Below are positions 11,485-23,109 of a DNA stretch of 64,000 nt, piece after piece. Below the pieces are notes generated by a model. That model was given only the letters and a program-made list of their open reading frames with translations, did no database searches and was not told where the DNA came from. Position 1 is the stretch's first letter; every line of letters begins with the position of its first letter. Source of the stretch: Siphonodentalium dalli (taxonomy: Eukaryota > Mollusca > Scaphopoda > Gadilida > Siphonodentaliidae); assembly GCA_032622095.1 (NCBI GenBank), contig CP136061.1, positions 54,261,762-54,325,761 on the forward strand, in the 5' to 3' direction. A program made the translations under genes and the position numbers.

Positions 11485-11580
11485 TAGAATTCTCATTGGA
11501 GAATGAGAACCTGTGCACCTGCGATTATGATGTCTGTCCGACTTATTTGTGTGGAGTTATTCCCATTTTTCGACTTGGAA
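11485..11580 (+). repeat. Solo fragment of pearl-like P1 monomer
   Basis: It contains gagaacctgtgcacctgcgatt, then gtgtggagttattccc and tcgacttggaa, clearly one partial P1 monomer. The flanking hairpins and microsatellite are absent. Confidence 0.65.
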
Positions 11581-12680
11581 CAGACTAAACCGATCGTTAT
11601 AAACGTAATTCTTAATTTGCTGCCTCTATGCAAAAATATAAAATCTCTTACATCCAGATGGATTCTGAAACAAAAAATAAAATGTCTGCTTACAGGCTTG
11701 AAACTTTTATTCACAATGTTACGTTGACAAAATATTATAATTTTAACTTAGGATCAAACAAAATTCTATTCTGAACTTGACCAAGATGGATTTTCTAGCA
11801 ATTTTAACCACTGCTTTTGGCAAAATTTAGCTACATCTATTTTCGCGATTCAAACATTATAACCATCTGCCCCATCTTAGTTGTCTTTAGTCAGTGCCTT
11901 CTAGTATGAATCTTGATTTATTGATCTGCATCTTTTTATATCAATTCCGTGATATTGCTGTAACCGGATGCATTCAATAAGAATGTAAACAATCATCTAC
12001 ATGTTAGAGATGTGGAGTTAACCAAAAGACTCGGATCGGTTTCGGTTATGTCTATTAACAGAAACCGCCTTCCATCACAAAAAACCCGTATTCGCGTGCT
12101 TCAAACATAAAAACATGACCGAAAAGCGATCAACCAACAGAGCCGTGTTGGGCATACTCTCCGTTCCCCAGTCCAGCGATGCTAATCTCCAACCCCTCGG
12201 CCAGAAGAGCTGTGTTCCGGCCCCCATTTCAATTTAGGCATACTAATAATTATTATTTTAATCAATATTAATCCTCAAACAGAATACACGCCATTCACTG
12301 TACCGCACACAGTTAAATCTAGTCGGAGAATGTAGCCCCCAGACAACAATCACAATTTATCTGTTTATAAGCTATCGCAGTCTCTTTAGAGCATGCGATT
12401 AGGTTCCATATGGGGACTATTAAATTCATGTCAATTTATCTATAAGCTGTCATGTTGTGCATAACTGCACATAGTTATATCAAATTAGTCCGGGATAATC
12501 CTGGGTATTTTGGGGAAAGGGTCTATGCCCCTACAATTGGGAAAATTATACACCGTGGCGGGGTAAACTGGGAACTTTTCGAATTGAAATGCACAAATCT
12601 AACACATGTCTTATAAGTCTCTTATTGTCATTGAGTGCATTGAGTTATCCTACTTCCATTGCGATCTTCAAATTCACCGC
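11581..12680. other. CCT2 intron D-E, no recognised element
   Basis: About 1.1 kb. The stretch 12060-12230 is less AT-rich than its surroundings but has no long open frame and no match that I recognise. Confidence 0.35.
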
Positions 12681-12684
12681 TTAA

Positions 12685-13118
12685 AGGTACTCAATCCGAA
12701 TTAACGCTCGCCAATTACTATTTCCTTGGCTTCGGGGGTAAAAAATATTTGATTCGAGTCGAGGAACCCATCCATCACAGCTCAGAGTGATCAGATATCG
12801 ATGTTTGAAATCTATTATTTTAATTTTAAGTGGCCCAATAGTCAACGAGAAGAATTTCATTGACCAAATTGCGGGTAAAGATGGATAACTCTAAAATCAA
12901 GTGGCTTTTTGTGTCAGATATTTGACAAACCGGCAAAATTTCGTTGAACAAAATGTTGATAAATAACAGGTTTTGTGCAATTTTATACTTATAGTTAATT
13001 GTGCTTTTCGTTATTTTTGGGCAATTATTAGATTCTGATAACTGAAGCGGCATTTAAAAAAATGTTGTTGTTGTTGGAATGTGATGATATGGGGACCCTC
13101 TGATCGGATTGAGTACCT
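12685..13118. mobile_element. TTAA-flanked MITE, AGGTACTCAATC ends (copy 1)
   Basis: TTAA at 12681-12684 and 13119-13122 brackets inverted ends AGGTACTCAATCCGA and TCGGATTGAGTACCT. A second copy lies inverted at 50696-51121 and shares internal phrases (gaatcaaatattttt..., ccgaagccaa...). The TTAA duplication suggests piggyBac-type mobilisation. It ends 166 bp before CCT2 exon E. Confidence 0.75.
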
Positions 13119-13288
13119 TTAAATTTCTGGTTGAGAATGCAGTTTGGCTATGCCGTAATCACGTTTTAAAACGTTTTGTTTTCTCGAAATAAAAAATAAA
13201 ATCCTACCTCCCTTGTCCTTATCTTTCATTTCTTAAATGAAACTGATCACTCGCTTATATAATCTTACTCGAGTGTTACATTTTACAG

Positions 13289-13392
13289 GATGTTCCGAGA
13301 TGCTAATGGCAAATGCGGTATCAAATCTCGCACAGATAACAGCAGGCAAGGAGGCCATTGCTATGGAAGCATTCTCTAAAGCACTGAGAGCT
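13289..13392 (+). CDS. CCT2: CCT2 exon E
   Basis: The acceptor tttacag completes the third Gly of the GGG motif, then reads [33 protein letters not shown]. This is equatorial-domain sequence (human has CSEMLMAHAVTQLANRTPG). The donor gct|gtatgt ends the exon on a codon boundary. The intron before it (9276-13288) holds the 1362-bp Mutator-like element and a TTAA-flanked MITE. Confidence 0.95.
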
Positions 13393-14591
13393 GTATGTAT
13401 TTCTGGAAATAATTAAAACCACTCGTAACTTTTATTATACTAAATTATAACCCTGAAAAACAATGTTGGAAATTACGTCTGAACATGCATTTTTAGTAGA
13501 TTGATCAAAAATATTATGTGAGCTAATTAACTAGTTTTAATACAAGTTCGTTGGAATGCGATGGTACAATGACAAACATAGATGTGAGTTATACCACACG
13601 GCACGACAAACGAGTTCAATAACTAGTTAACCAGTGCACACCACTGCATCATTCTATGTTTATTACACACCTGTAGACAGTAGCTTGCAGACCACTAACA
13701 TCGATGCTGGTACTTCTTTATTTAATTGAACAAATTAGTTATTTAGATAGAGTATACCTCATTATGAAGACCTTTTCCATTAGAGTTGATGTCAGGAACC
13801 ATGTCAATGTATCGATTGGTGTTGCCCTCGGCAAGACGGATTCTTTCATTGTACGTCTTAAAATCTTCTGCCTGTTGATGTATATCGCAAAAATAAAGCC
13901 ATGGGTGTGCAATAAATTTGATTGCAGAAATGTCATAGCCAAATGTTGCAATTAAACAGGGATGAGCCTTCAGATATTAATTCCTGTAGCATTTCCCTCG
14001 ACGGCAGTATGGTGCTGTAGCGCAAACATAGAATTGACATGGCTGCTTATATAGCTAATCACCTTTGTTCCCCATGCCTCTTTAAGTGCATACAGATCTT
14101 CTGAAATGATGTACTGTCAGACAATTGGTGTGTATTTAATAGAACATGTAGTCCAAAGCATCAATTTATTATGATATGAAATGAGTCGTTAACTCCTTTA
14201 TAGACATGGATTCTTTATTCAGGAGCCTTTGATCCTTCTAGGGATCTTTCACAAGTTCATATGATTATTAAGAATTGGCTACCAATTGATCTATTGCATC
14301 TGACATTTAACTCATATAATATAATATATTTACATCAATCCAGGCGGTCATATTTATTAAATCATTGCCTGCCATAATGTGTATATATATATGCTTTATG
14401 ATCTGGGAGTTTTCTCTTTCTGTTTTCCCATATTCACAGTTTCAGTGAACGAAAAACCATGTAGATATTTTAAATAACTTTTAGACCAAGACATAAAAAT
14501 TACTGTCCAAGAACAACCATTAAAATCTCTTAAAATTTCTAACCGAAAATACTTGGTAACTTGGTAAATATTTACATTTCGTAAAACTGTA
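13393..14591. other. CCT2 intron E-F
   Basis: AT-rich intron. Overlapping open frames at 13704-13955 (+) and 13739-13951 (-) show no recognisable domain. Nothing else can be supported until the pearl-like 3' end at 14592. Confidence 0.4.
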
Positions 14592-14619
14592 TTTGAGCTT
14601 CATTGTCATTGACACTTTT
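14592..14619 (+). repeat. Pearl-like 3' hairpin at the exon F acceptor
   Basis: The string tgtcattgacacttt (14604-14618) with upstream ttgagct occurs also at 22652-22678, the 3' end of the pearl-like array, and alone at 50197-50222. Here it supplies the pyrimidine-rich tract running into tttccag and exon F of CCT2. Confidence 0.5.
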
Positions 14620-14627
14620 GTTTCCAG

Positions 14628-14727
14628 ATTCCAACAATCATTGCTGATAATGCCGGATACGATAGTGCACAGCTGGTCTCTGAACTCAGAGCAGCACACA
14701 CCGACGGCAAACACACATGTGGTCTGG
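14628..14727 (+). CDS. CCT2: CCT2 exon F
   Basis: It reads [17 protein letters not shown], then [26 protein letters not shown] is the conserved equatorial nucleotide-pocket segment. The donor is G|gtaagc. The acceptor tttccag (AG at 14626-14627) lies directly after a 15-base string at 14604-14618 that also forms the 3' hairpin of pearl-like repeats elsewhere in the window, so the pyrimidine tract may be transposon-derived. Confidence 0.95.
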
Positions 14728-14947
14728 GTAAGCAACTATGTATATAACATAGGTTTTTTGAAAAAAGATCACTCTCTCCTAGGATCTCTCTTCTTACCCA
14801 TAGTCTACAATGAAAAATATGATTCTTCTCAATTCATCTGATGTATAAAAGCATATAAGTAACACTCTTTAATAATTACCACTTTATGCAGGGTTCGTAC
14901 ACCAAATTACAAGTGCTTAAATTTGCCCCACTTTAAAAGTGCTTTAA

Positions 14948-15329
14948 CCCTTTACCCAACAAACCGGCCAAATAAAGCTTCAACAGCCTAAAATATCTTC
15001 GGTCTGTCTCAATAGAACCATACAAATATGGATATCATTGGAACAGGCTCCTTGACCACATTGTGATAGTTACAGTTATGCCCTGTGCCAATGCATTCTC
15101 TTATATATGCGAGTCGACCATAGGTCGCCTCGCATATATAAGAGAATGCATTGGCCTAAAAAAAATCTGTTTTTAACACTTTTTACCATTTTTTCTTACG
15201 TTCTTTAACAATTTTATAAGTTTTAATGTGTTAAGCCAATGCATTCTCTTATATATGCGAGGCGACCTATGGTCGACTCGCATATATAAGAGAATGCATT
15301 GGCACAGGGCCCTTCTGTTGGGTAAAGGG
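14948..15329. mobile_element. TTAA-flanked MITE with double hairpin core
   Basis: TTAA at 14944-14947 and 15330-15333. The ends CCCTTTACCCAACA and TGTTGGGTAAAGGG are perfect inverses. Inside are two hairpins of about 70 bp, each built on CCAATGCATTCTCTTATA, in inverted order and separated by about 80 bp of AT-rich spacer. A 380-bp copy in the opposite orientation lies at 44598-44977. It sits in the CCT2 intron between exons F and G. Confidence 0.82.
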
Positions 15330-15333
15330 TTAA

Positions 15334-16262
15334 GGCCAAACAAAAAAATATATTTGATTCTCAGGCAATTTTTGTTTTAAATCAATGCGGATGCGAGGGT
15401 TTTATTTGTTATTTTGTTCTGCCCACCGACTGGTATAGTAATCATGGGTTATACCTTCACAGGTCCAGAAATTGTAGGGAGAATTTGTAATGGATTTAAA
15501 CTGATATAAAGAATGACAAATTATGACATTATACAACCTGTACATCATATAGGGATTACCTAGAATGATATATATATATTGATATGACTTTAATTCCTTT
15601 GAAAATGGTTCTTAAGGATCAATTTATTGAATATTTTTAGGAAAATGTTAAAAGCTTCAACATATTTCAGACAGTATGATTATTACTGATATAATTTGCT
15701 ATAAAACATCCATAAAACATCAAACTACGTCTTCATGTGCAGACATGCGTGACCTCAGCCATTAGTTCAGTTTAACACATTTCTGTCAGGGAAATGTGGA
15801 CAGAAGTTACATTTTCATACCATTTAGGTGGCAAAATAGGCATGGTTAAGGGCTGTAAAAGGTAATAAATGTAAAGTTGGCTTAAATATATGTAAGAAGA
15901 AATTAAAACAACATTTTTGGAGGATATAGTTAAGATGTTGTTGTGTCGAACGATAAAATTTATCTTAAATTACGATAATGAAATATTCCTTAAAAATGCT
16001 TTACCAGTCCTCAAAAAGTGCTTAATTTTGATTTCCAGAATAGAGTACGAATGTATATGGAACATTACAAATTGAATTGCGTTCCTGGACTTTTGAGAAT
16101 GACTGGCCTGGTTATATTTCATTGGCCAGTTAAACTGGGACCTAGTTCAGTGGCAGTGTAATACAGTGAGCCAACAGATTGCGACAGTGGTATTGTTACC
16201 ATCCTGTTATCAGGAATGTACTAAGATGTGAATGCAGGTGCATACATAATGTGTGTATCGGA
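15334..16262. other. CCT2 intron F-G, nothing recognised
   Basis: About 930 bp of AT-rich sequence without an exon or element that I can delimit. Confidence 0.35.
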
Positions 16263-16696
16263 CAAGCCTGCAAACAGTGCATCTGTCATTTGCAGAATGA
16301 GGTCCCCAGAGGGTGAATTTAGTGACGCTATCCCTCATAGTGGGCTAGCATCACCAAATTCACCCTCTGGGAACATCATTCTGCTTAGTCCTGAGAAGTA
16401 TCTATAGTCTCAAATTAGCATTTTTTTATAGTTACTTTTTCCCTTCTGGGAAGTTTCTATATCACCTAATTTGCAGAAGATAAAATGCATAATCGAGGTA
16501 ATTATGTGTGAACATCAACTTCAACTAGGAAACTTCAATCTGATCATAGGTCTCCCATAGCAGTTTATGCCTAAGCAGAATGAGGTTACCAGAGGGTGAA
16601 TTTAGTGATGCTAGCCCGCAGTATGGGATAGCATCACTAAATTCACCCTCAGTGTGTCTGTCATATGCAGATTGAGGTCCACAATTTGCAGGCTTG
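16263..16696. mobile_element. Nested-hairpin MITE, CAAGCCTGCAAA ends (copy 1)
   Basis: Outer ends CAAGCCTGCAAACAGTG and TTTGCAGGCTTG are inverted. Just inside each end is a separate hairpin of about 90 bp (GCAGAATGAGGTCCCCAG ... its inverse), at 16292-16384 and 16575-16680. Further copies lie at 17678, 20284, 51441, 55110, 56589 and 63542. No target duplication is obvious. Confidence 0.75.
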
Positions 16697-17466
16697 GCTT
16701 TGAAGGATGTTCATGATATACAGAGACAGAATACTAGAGTTATGGCCAGTAGATTAGAAAGCACAAAGTGACTATTCATACTGATGCTGGATTGATAGGC
16801 TTTATAAGTGAAAGGATGATTCGCACCAAGCCAAATATTAATCTTGCTCAGTCTCGCATGTCACTTCACCTGGCACACATATCATATTTTATCATGCTGG
16901 CCTGTAAGATTGACCAATGAAAATAGAGATCTACTAACCCGAGACCTTTAGGTTCGCTTCAATTGACAGAGAATCCATGTTAACCCCTGAGCTCTTTCCA
17001 TCAATATATCACATTATTATAATCAATGAATTTGAAAAATGATCAAGGAAATATGGGTTGATACAAAAATCGGACTTGACACTGAAAGGGTTAAAACTCC
17101 AGAGGGCATATTGATTAAATGTGAGTTTGATGTCTTGTTTTTTTTTTTTCCTCGGTTATCAGAACTCTGGTGCCTCAAGCATATTTACATACTTAAAAAC
17201 ATAGTGTCATGTATTAAAACCGAAATGTTATATATTTGATGAATTCTAAAAGTGCATGATTATCTAACCCTTACCAGACTTAGTTGACTTCTAAGTCCTT
17301 CGGGTGTGACTGTTACGTTACATACATGGATAGCTATAGACCACACATGACGATTCTGATGAAGTTTGTACCAACAATTCAAACTCACACTCAGACAGCA
17401 TGATAAAATCAGAACTCTTAGTTGCCACATCTTCCCCATGTTGTCTGCTTGCACATTTTAGCATAT

Positions 17467-17650
17467 TTAACCTTTTCTAGACAGAATAGATTCTCACATT
17501 CAGTTGTAAAAGTATACATTGGAATCATCATATTCATCTGGGGGGGGGGGGGTGTTCAGAAAATATAAGTGCAGTCTCATTGGAGAGAAATGTTATATTA
17601 AGTTCAATAAATGGCCTAGGCTGTGTTGGCTTATTACCCGAACATTTACT
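17467..17650. repeat. Family H repeat copy with G12 tract
   Basis: Matches the phrases of the copy at 6318 (cattcagttgtaaaagtatacattgg; aagttcaataaatgg). A run of G at 17541-17552 interrupts it. Confidence 0.4.
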
Positions 17651-17677
17651 AAGGGAACTAAACAAAGGTTTAAGAGC

Positions 17678-18099
17678 AAGCCTGGATATAGCATGTCTGA
17701 CATTTGCAGAATGGGTCCCCAGAGGGTGAATTTAGTGACCCTATCCCATACAGCAAATATACCCTTTGGGGACCTCATTTTGCTTAGGCCTCATCTTCTT
17801 GGAAGTATCTATAGTCTCAAATTTCATTGTTTTCAGTTACTTTTTCCCTTCTGTTCAGTTTCTATATGCCCTAATTTGCAGAAGATATTACATAATCGAG
17901 GTGACTATTGGGTGAAGATGACCAACTTTAAGTGGGGAACTTCAATCTGATCATAGGCCTCCCATAGGAGTTGAGGCTTAAGCAGATTGAGGTTCCCAGA
18001 GGGTGGATTTGGTGATGCTAGCTCACGTGTGGGTTGTATCTCTAAACTCACCCTTTGTGGACCTCATTCTGTAAATGTCAGACACTATTTCCAGGCTTG
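17678..18099. mobile_element. Nested-hairpin MITE (copy 2)
   Basis: Same architecture as 16263-16696: CAAGCCTGG at the left and CCAGGCTTG at the right, with inner hairpins near 17708-17790 and 17980-18075. A 143-codon frame (17519-17950) runs through it and is not a gene. Confidence 0.72.
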
Positions 18100-18118
18100 G
18101 TTAAGAGCTCAAACTGTT

Positions 18119-18488
18119 AGACATATTATGGACTTGTTCAGATGCGTAGAACTGATAAGTTAGTATTCAGGCGCTATGCCAACTGAAGGAATGTAGCATT
18201 CTACTAACATCGCTGAAAATCTCAAGCAAACTGACCTTACTACTCCATAGAAAACATAGCCTGAACAACACTCAATTGTAAATATTTACTTCTCGATTTG
18301 GGGCGCAACTATTTGCAATAAACTAACGAAAATGATTTCACCACCAAGAGTCACTGCGTTTAATTAATGTATAATAATTATGTTGTTTGCTTTGTCAATC
18401 TGGATATAATATCTGTAAAAATAACTACTTTGAGCAAGAATATTCTTCATTTATATTTAATCACCCTACCGGAGTGTTTCACATAACT
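18119..18488. mobile_element. TTAA-type MITE, AGACATATTATGGAC / AGTGATGTGAAACAC ends
   Basis: The left end is acatattatggacttgttc after a decayed TTAG. The right end is gtgtttcacataact followed by TTAA at 18489-18492. Copies with intact ends are at 57901-58247 and, interrupted, at 25246-26291. The end lies 47 bp before the acceptor AG of CCT2 exon G. Confidence 0.65.
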
Positions 18489-18539
18489 TTAAAAACTGCA
18501 TTGTCACTAAAGTGGCTTTACCCCCCATTTATTTGACAG

Positions 18540-18712
18540 ATATGGAGTTGGGTGAGATCGGCGACATGCAGGAGCTCGGAATCACCGAGTCATTCCAGGT
18601 CAAGAGGCAGGTACTGTTGAGCGCTGCAGAAGCTGCGGAGATGATCTTACGAGTCGATGACATCATAAAGGCGGCACCGAGACCCCGACAGCAGGATGAT
18701 CGATGCCATTAG
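18540..18712 (+). CDS. CCT2: CCT2 terminal exon G, C-terminus and stop
   Basis: The acceptor ttgacag completes an Asp codon, then reads [47 protein letters not shown] and the tail PRQQDDRCH, ending in TAG at 18710-18712. [14 protein letters not shown] and ILRVDDII are the near-invariant C-terminal equatorial motifs of CCT subunits. The length downstream of IKAAPR (10 residues) fits the family; the tail itself differs from human (human ends in PDHHPC). A TTAA MITE ends 47 bp upstream of the acceptor. Confidence 0.96.
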
Positions 18713-19575
18713 TACATTTAGTGCTTTAGAAAAAATTTCCATTTGCTCATCACTCACTCGCAGACCTGCAACGAAAAATATGAAGGGTATGAATGTGTCA
18801 TTCAGTGCATGAATGTGTGATTCATAATTTCATGAGGAAAAGTATGAAACAGTAATGAGAACTCATTTGATAATAAATATTTTTCTGGTCATCTACAAGG
18901 GCCGATATTGAGCCACCTTCATCAATGCCAAACTTCCAAAATCGTTTTACACAGTTAGCAACCCCAATTTGTCACATAATTTTTTTGTCTTGATGGACCT
19001 TGGCTTGTGTTAATTCAGATGATTGTAGATTACTTCATTCCTGCTAACCAAAAAAATGTGTTATTTCCTAAATTATCTTCCTATTTGAACTTTGTAACAT
19101 TCTCAATGCTAATATCTAGTGTGCCATTTTTTTCCATTGACATCGACTCCTTTTGAAATTGGAGCAGATAATCTCTATAAAATACACTTAGATTGTCCAT
19201 TCAGTTCCATTTAATTGGAGAGTTCTTGTTTAATTTTTTTTTTACCTTACCACTTTCATTGTTTTCATAACAATTTTCCATCAATTTAGTCGACATCTGA
19301 TAAATTATGCCAGGAATTCACTTTATGAATAAATTTCCAGCATTGTTAGCGTATGGCAGTGAGTGAGCTCGAGACTATTTTTCCTGCATTCATTATTTAT
19401 TCTCATGTTTGTGCTAGAAATTTTCAGAAGTTTATAATAAACTTATACCAACACCAAAAACTGTTCACTCATATTTTATGCTTGTGGATCCACTTTGATA
19501 TTGAAAGATCTCCAGCAATGATATTCATATTAACATTGGACTTATTTTATAAATAAACAAGTTTATTTCCCCCTA
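18713..19575 (+). other. CCT2: Probable CCT2 3' untranslated region
   Basis: After the CCT2 stop the sequence has no repeat structure that I can see until about 19.6 kb. It contains AATAAA signals at 18872-18877, 19328-19333 and 19552-19557. The last is followed by a GT-rich stretch (tttggtgg near 19582), which suits a cleavage site near 19575. Use of the first signal would give a 3' UTR of about 180 bases. Which site is used cannot be decided from sequence alone. Confidence 0.55.
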
Positions 19576-20210
19576 CAAACAGTTTGGTGGAGGATATAGA
19601 TATGGGCTCAGTCCGTGACAAATTTGAAGCTCTATATCTTGGTTATCATCAGTCAGATTTTAATTATCTTCGGTACCCGGGTATGCTGATGAACCAACTA
19701 GCGGGTTTCGTTCATTGAATTGTGCCAGATTTACAGCCCTTATTGAGAAATTGGACTTAGTGTGAAATGGAATTTGGGGTGACTGCTAGATGGGAACTAT
19801 AAAAAAATTCCCAAATTTCATTAAAAACATGTCTGCCAGTGGCCATCTTCGATTTGACATTTTAATCCATCGGTACACCCTGCAACCCACAATTATCGGA
19901 GAAATATTTTTGAAACTTAATACAGGCATGTTCAGGATCGCCTCTAGATGGGCGCTATTTAATTTGAACGATTTCCGATGAAAAACATGGCCGCTGGCAG
20001 CTATCTTGGATTAAGATTTTTGCATGACTAAATCCATTGGGACCCTCCTTCCGAAGTTATGGTCTTTAGAGTGTAAGATGCGCCCATCCCTGAATCTCTG
20101 TCATATTAGATGGGATGTGAATATTCTGAAAAACATAATGGGATACATCCTACTGATTTTGTTCAGTCATCACGGGCCAGATTATGACATCTATCGAATT
20201 AAGCCATAAA
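19576..20210 (+). repeat. Diverged pearl-like tandem repeat
   Basis: Two or three old monomers with 'cagtggccatctt', 'aatccatcggtacaccctg' and 'cctctagatgggcgct' phrases related to 1860-2010 and 49290-49720. It starts with a 'ggaggatatagatatgggctc' segment like other pearl 5' ends. Boundaries are uncertain. Confidence 0.45.
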
Positions 20211-20283
20211 ATTAATAAACCTCGGCGGAAAACCCCCTTTGTGTGGGATTCACTGTTCGGTGCACTTGTTTGGTATAGAGATA

Positions 20284-20519
20284 CTCAAGTCTTGCAGAAT
20301 GAGGTCCCCAGAGGGTGAATTTAGTGATGCTACCCCCGCATAGTGGGCTAGCATCACCAAATTCACCCTCTGGGGACCTCATTCTGCTTACACCTCGGCA
20401 GAATGAGTTTCCCAGAGGGTGCATTTGGTGATGCTAGCCCACTATGCGGGGTAGCATCACTAAATTCACCCTCTGGGAACCTCATTCTGCAAATGACAGG
20501 CACACTATTTCAAGGCTTG
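20284..20519. mobile_element. Nested-hairpin MITE (copy 3, short)
   Basis: Two hairpins of the GCAGAATGAGG type lie almost back to back (20294-20390 and 20399-20490), with the spacer reduced to a few bases. The right end reads caaggcttg. Confidence 0.7.
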
Positions 20520-21026
20520 GAGATACTACTATATGTGATTCTCACTGGCTGCGATCGTGATAAGCATGATCACAGGTATGATCAAATCGCCTTGACTGGA
20601 TAATCTTTACCTTTGTTGTAAGGGCAAGCGACAACCACAGATAACCTGGCCAGTGAGTATAAACCACCTTGTCTATTTTACAATCTTAACTGGTGGATAT
20701 GACTGCTGAATAGCTGAAGTTATGAAGAATTTGGAGAGGTGGGGGCTAAGGAGATATGATTCATCTAGTGTTTTCTGTTTCTCCATTTTAAAATTCAACA
20801 AATTTGGGGGGTGGGGGGTATATGCTGTCAGTATATTTAACTGTTTTGCCTAAAACCTAGTAGTCAGATGCCTGTAATCTGTGTTCTACACATGGTTACA
20901 TGTGAGAAAAGCAAAAGTAAAACACCCTCAATATTTTGTATTGACAAGCCATACCTTGGGTATTCTGATGTCGCATTTTTGAATGACTGGTCGTCCATAT
21001 CCATTCGGCAACACAATTACCTACTT
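20520..21026. other. Intergenic, nothing recognised
   Basis: Short direct phrases such as gatcgtgataagcatgatcac form a small palindrome near 20551-20572. There is a G-rich run near 20805. No gene or element can be delimited. Confidence 0.35.
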
Positions 21027-22678
21027 ATTAACTCAACTTTACTTTGTAAAGTTTGAGCTATTGCCATGGCTTTGTCGTCCGTCGTCTGTGTGTGCGTGTG
21101 TGTGTGCGTAAGGCGTCAACAATAGAGGCTACAGGTCGTACCTTTGATCGGATCATTATGAAATTTGTCATAGCTGTTGACATCAACATTTGTACCGGAA
21201 TGATTCATTTTGGGGTCATTCGGACAAAAAACATGGCCGCCAGTGGCCATCTTAGATTTCAAAATTCAATCCATTAGCACAGGCTACAGGCCGTACTGTT
21301 CGTCTGATCATCATGAAATTTGTCATGGATGTTAATATTGACATGTAGATGGGAACGATTAATTTTGGGGTCATTCGGCCAAAAAACATGGCCACCAGCA
21401 GCCATCTTCGATTTTACTCTTTGCATGACTAAATCCTTTAGCACGGGCTACAGGTCGTACCTTTGGTCAGATCATCATACAATTTGTCATGGATGTTAAC
21501 AATGACATGTAGATGGGAACGAGTCATTTTTGGGTCATTCGGGCAAAAAACATGGCCGCCAGCAGCCATCTTGGATTTTACTCTTTGTATGACTAAATCC
21601 TTTAGCACGGGCTACAGGTCGTACCTTTAGTCTGATAATCATGAAATTTGTCATGGCTGTTGAAATTGGAATGTAGATGGAACGAGTCATTTTGGGGTCA
21701 TTCGGACAAAAAACATGGGCGCAAGTGGCCATCTTTGTTTTCAAAATTCAATCCATTAGCACAGGTCGCACTGTTCGTCTGATCATCATGAAATTTGTCA
21801 TGGATGTTAATATTGACATGTAGATGGGAACGAGTCATTTTGGGGTCATTCGGCCCAAAAACATGGCCACCAGCAGCCATCTTGGATTTTACTCTTTGTA
21901 TGACTAAATCCTTTAGCACGGGCTACAGGTCGTACCTTTAGCCTGATCATCATAAAATTTATCATGGATGTTAACAATGACATGTAGATTGGAACGAGTA
22001 ATTTTGGGGTCATTCGGCCAAAAAACATGGCCGCCAGCAGCTGTCTTGGATTTTACTCTTTGTATGACTAAATCCTTTAGCACGGGCTACAGGTCGTACC
22101 TTTAGTCTGATCATCATGAAATTTGTCATGGTTGTTGAAATTGGTATGTAGATGGGAACGAGTCATTTTGGGGTCATTCGGACAAAAAACATGGCCGCCA
22201 GTGGCCATCTTGGATTTCAAAATTGAATCTATTAGCACGGGCCACAGGTCGTACTGTTTGTCTGATCATCATGAAATTTGTCATGGATGATAATATTGAC
22301 ATGTTGATGGGAACGAGTAATTTTGGGGTCATTCGGCCTAAAAACATGGTCGCCAGCAGCCGTCTTGGATTTTACTCTTTGTATGACTAAATCCTTTAGC
22401 ACGGGCTACAGGTTTTACCTTTAGTCTGATCATCATCAAATTTTTCTTGAATGTTAATAATGACATGTAGATGGGAACGAGTCATTTTAGGGTCATTCGG
22501 CCAAAAAACATGGCCGCCAGCAGCCATCTTGGATTTTACTCTTCGTATGACTAAATCCTTTAGCACGGGCTTCAGGTCGTATTAGACATTCAACTTTCCA
22601 CATTCCTAATCGCTCCATTGACTGTAATACATTAAATTATTCCCTTTCCAAGTTGAGCTACAGTGTCATTGACACTTT
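21027..22678 (+). mobile_element. Pearl-like element, family P2, nine-monomer array
   Basis: The 5' hairpin aactcaactttactttg/taaagtttgagctattgc is followed by a TCCGTCGTC-type microsatellite. The core has nine monomers of about 154-164 bp (acatggccgcc phrase near 21231, 21385, 21549, 21713, 21861, 22025, 22189, 22346, 22508). They alternate as B-A-A three times, where type B has 'caaaattcaatcc' and type A 'actctttgtatgactaaatcc'. It closes with agttgagcta and the hairpin agtgtcattgacact. Frames inside on either strand are read-through. Confidence 0.75.
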
Positions 22679-22679
22679 C

Positions 22680-23109
22680 ATTATATAGCGCTGCACGACA
22701 TTACCGTGTAATCACAAGCATTTTCAATCTGGGAACTTTGATGTTCTTACAGGCAAGTTTATAACATTGAAAAAACAGTGCAGCTGATATTTCTTAGTTA
22801 ATTCTATTTCCTTAATGTATTTCACAGTAGGTGAAGTTCGCAGCTAGATATTTAGGTGACTTTGTTGAGCCGATTTTGATTTGCATCGCTTACAATCATG
22901 GAATCAATTAGAATTATAATGCGATATCGACTCGCATGAAATCATGCAATCTTGAGTTGGGACAACCTCCTTCTGTGGAATAGAATTTTAAGAAGGTGCC
23001 CCATTTGTGAATTATCAAAAATAATCTCAATTTCAAACTAAAATTTGAAGGGGAAAATCATTATCCTTTATAACCAATATATGCTATAGTACTATAATAA
23101 CAACTTTCT
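22680..23109. other. Intergenic, nothing recognised
   Basis: AT-rich sequence between the pearl-like array and the fold-back element. No exon or repeat could be supported. Confidence 0.35.
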
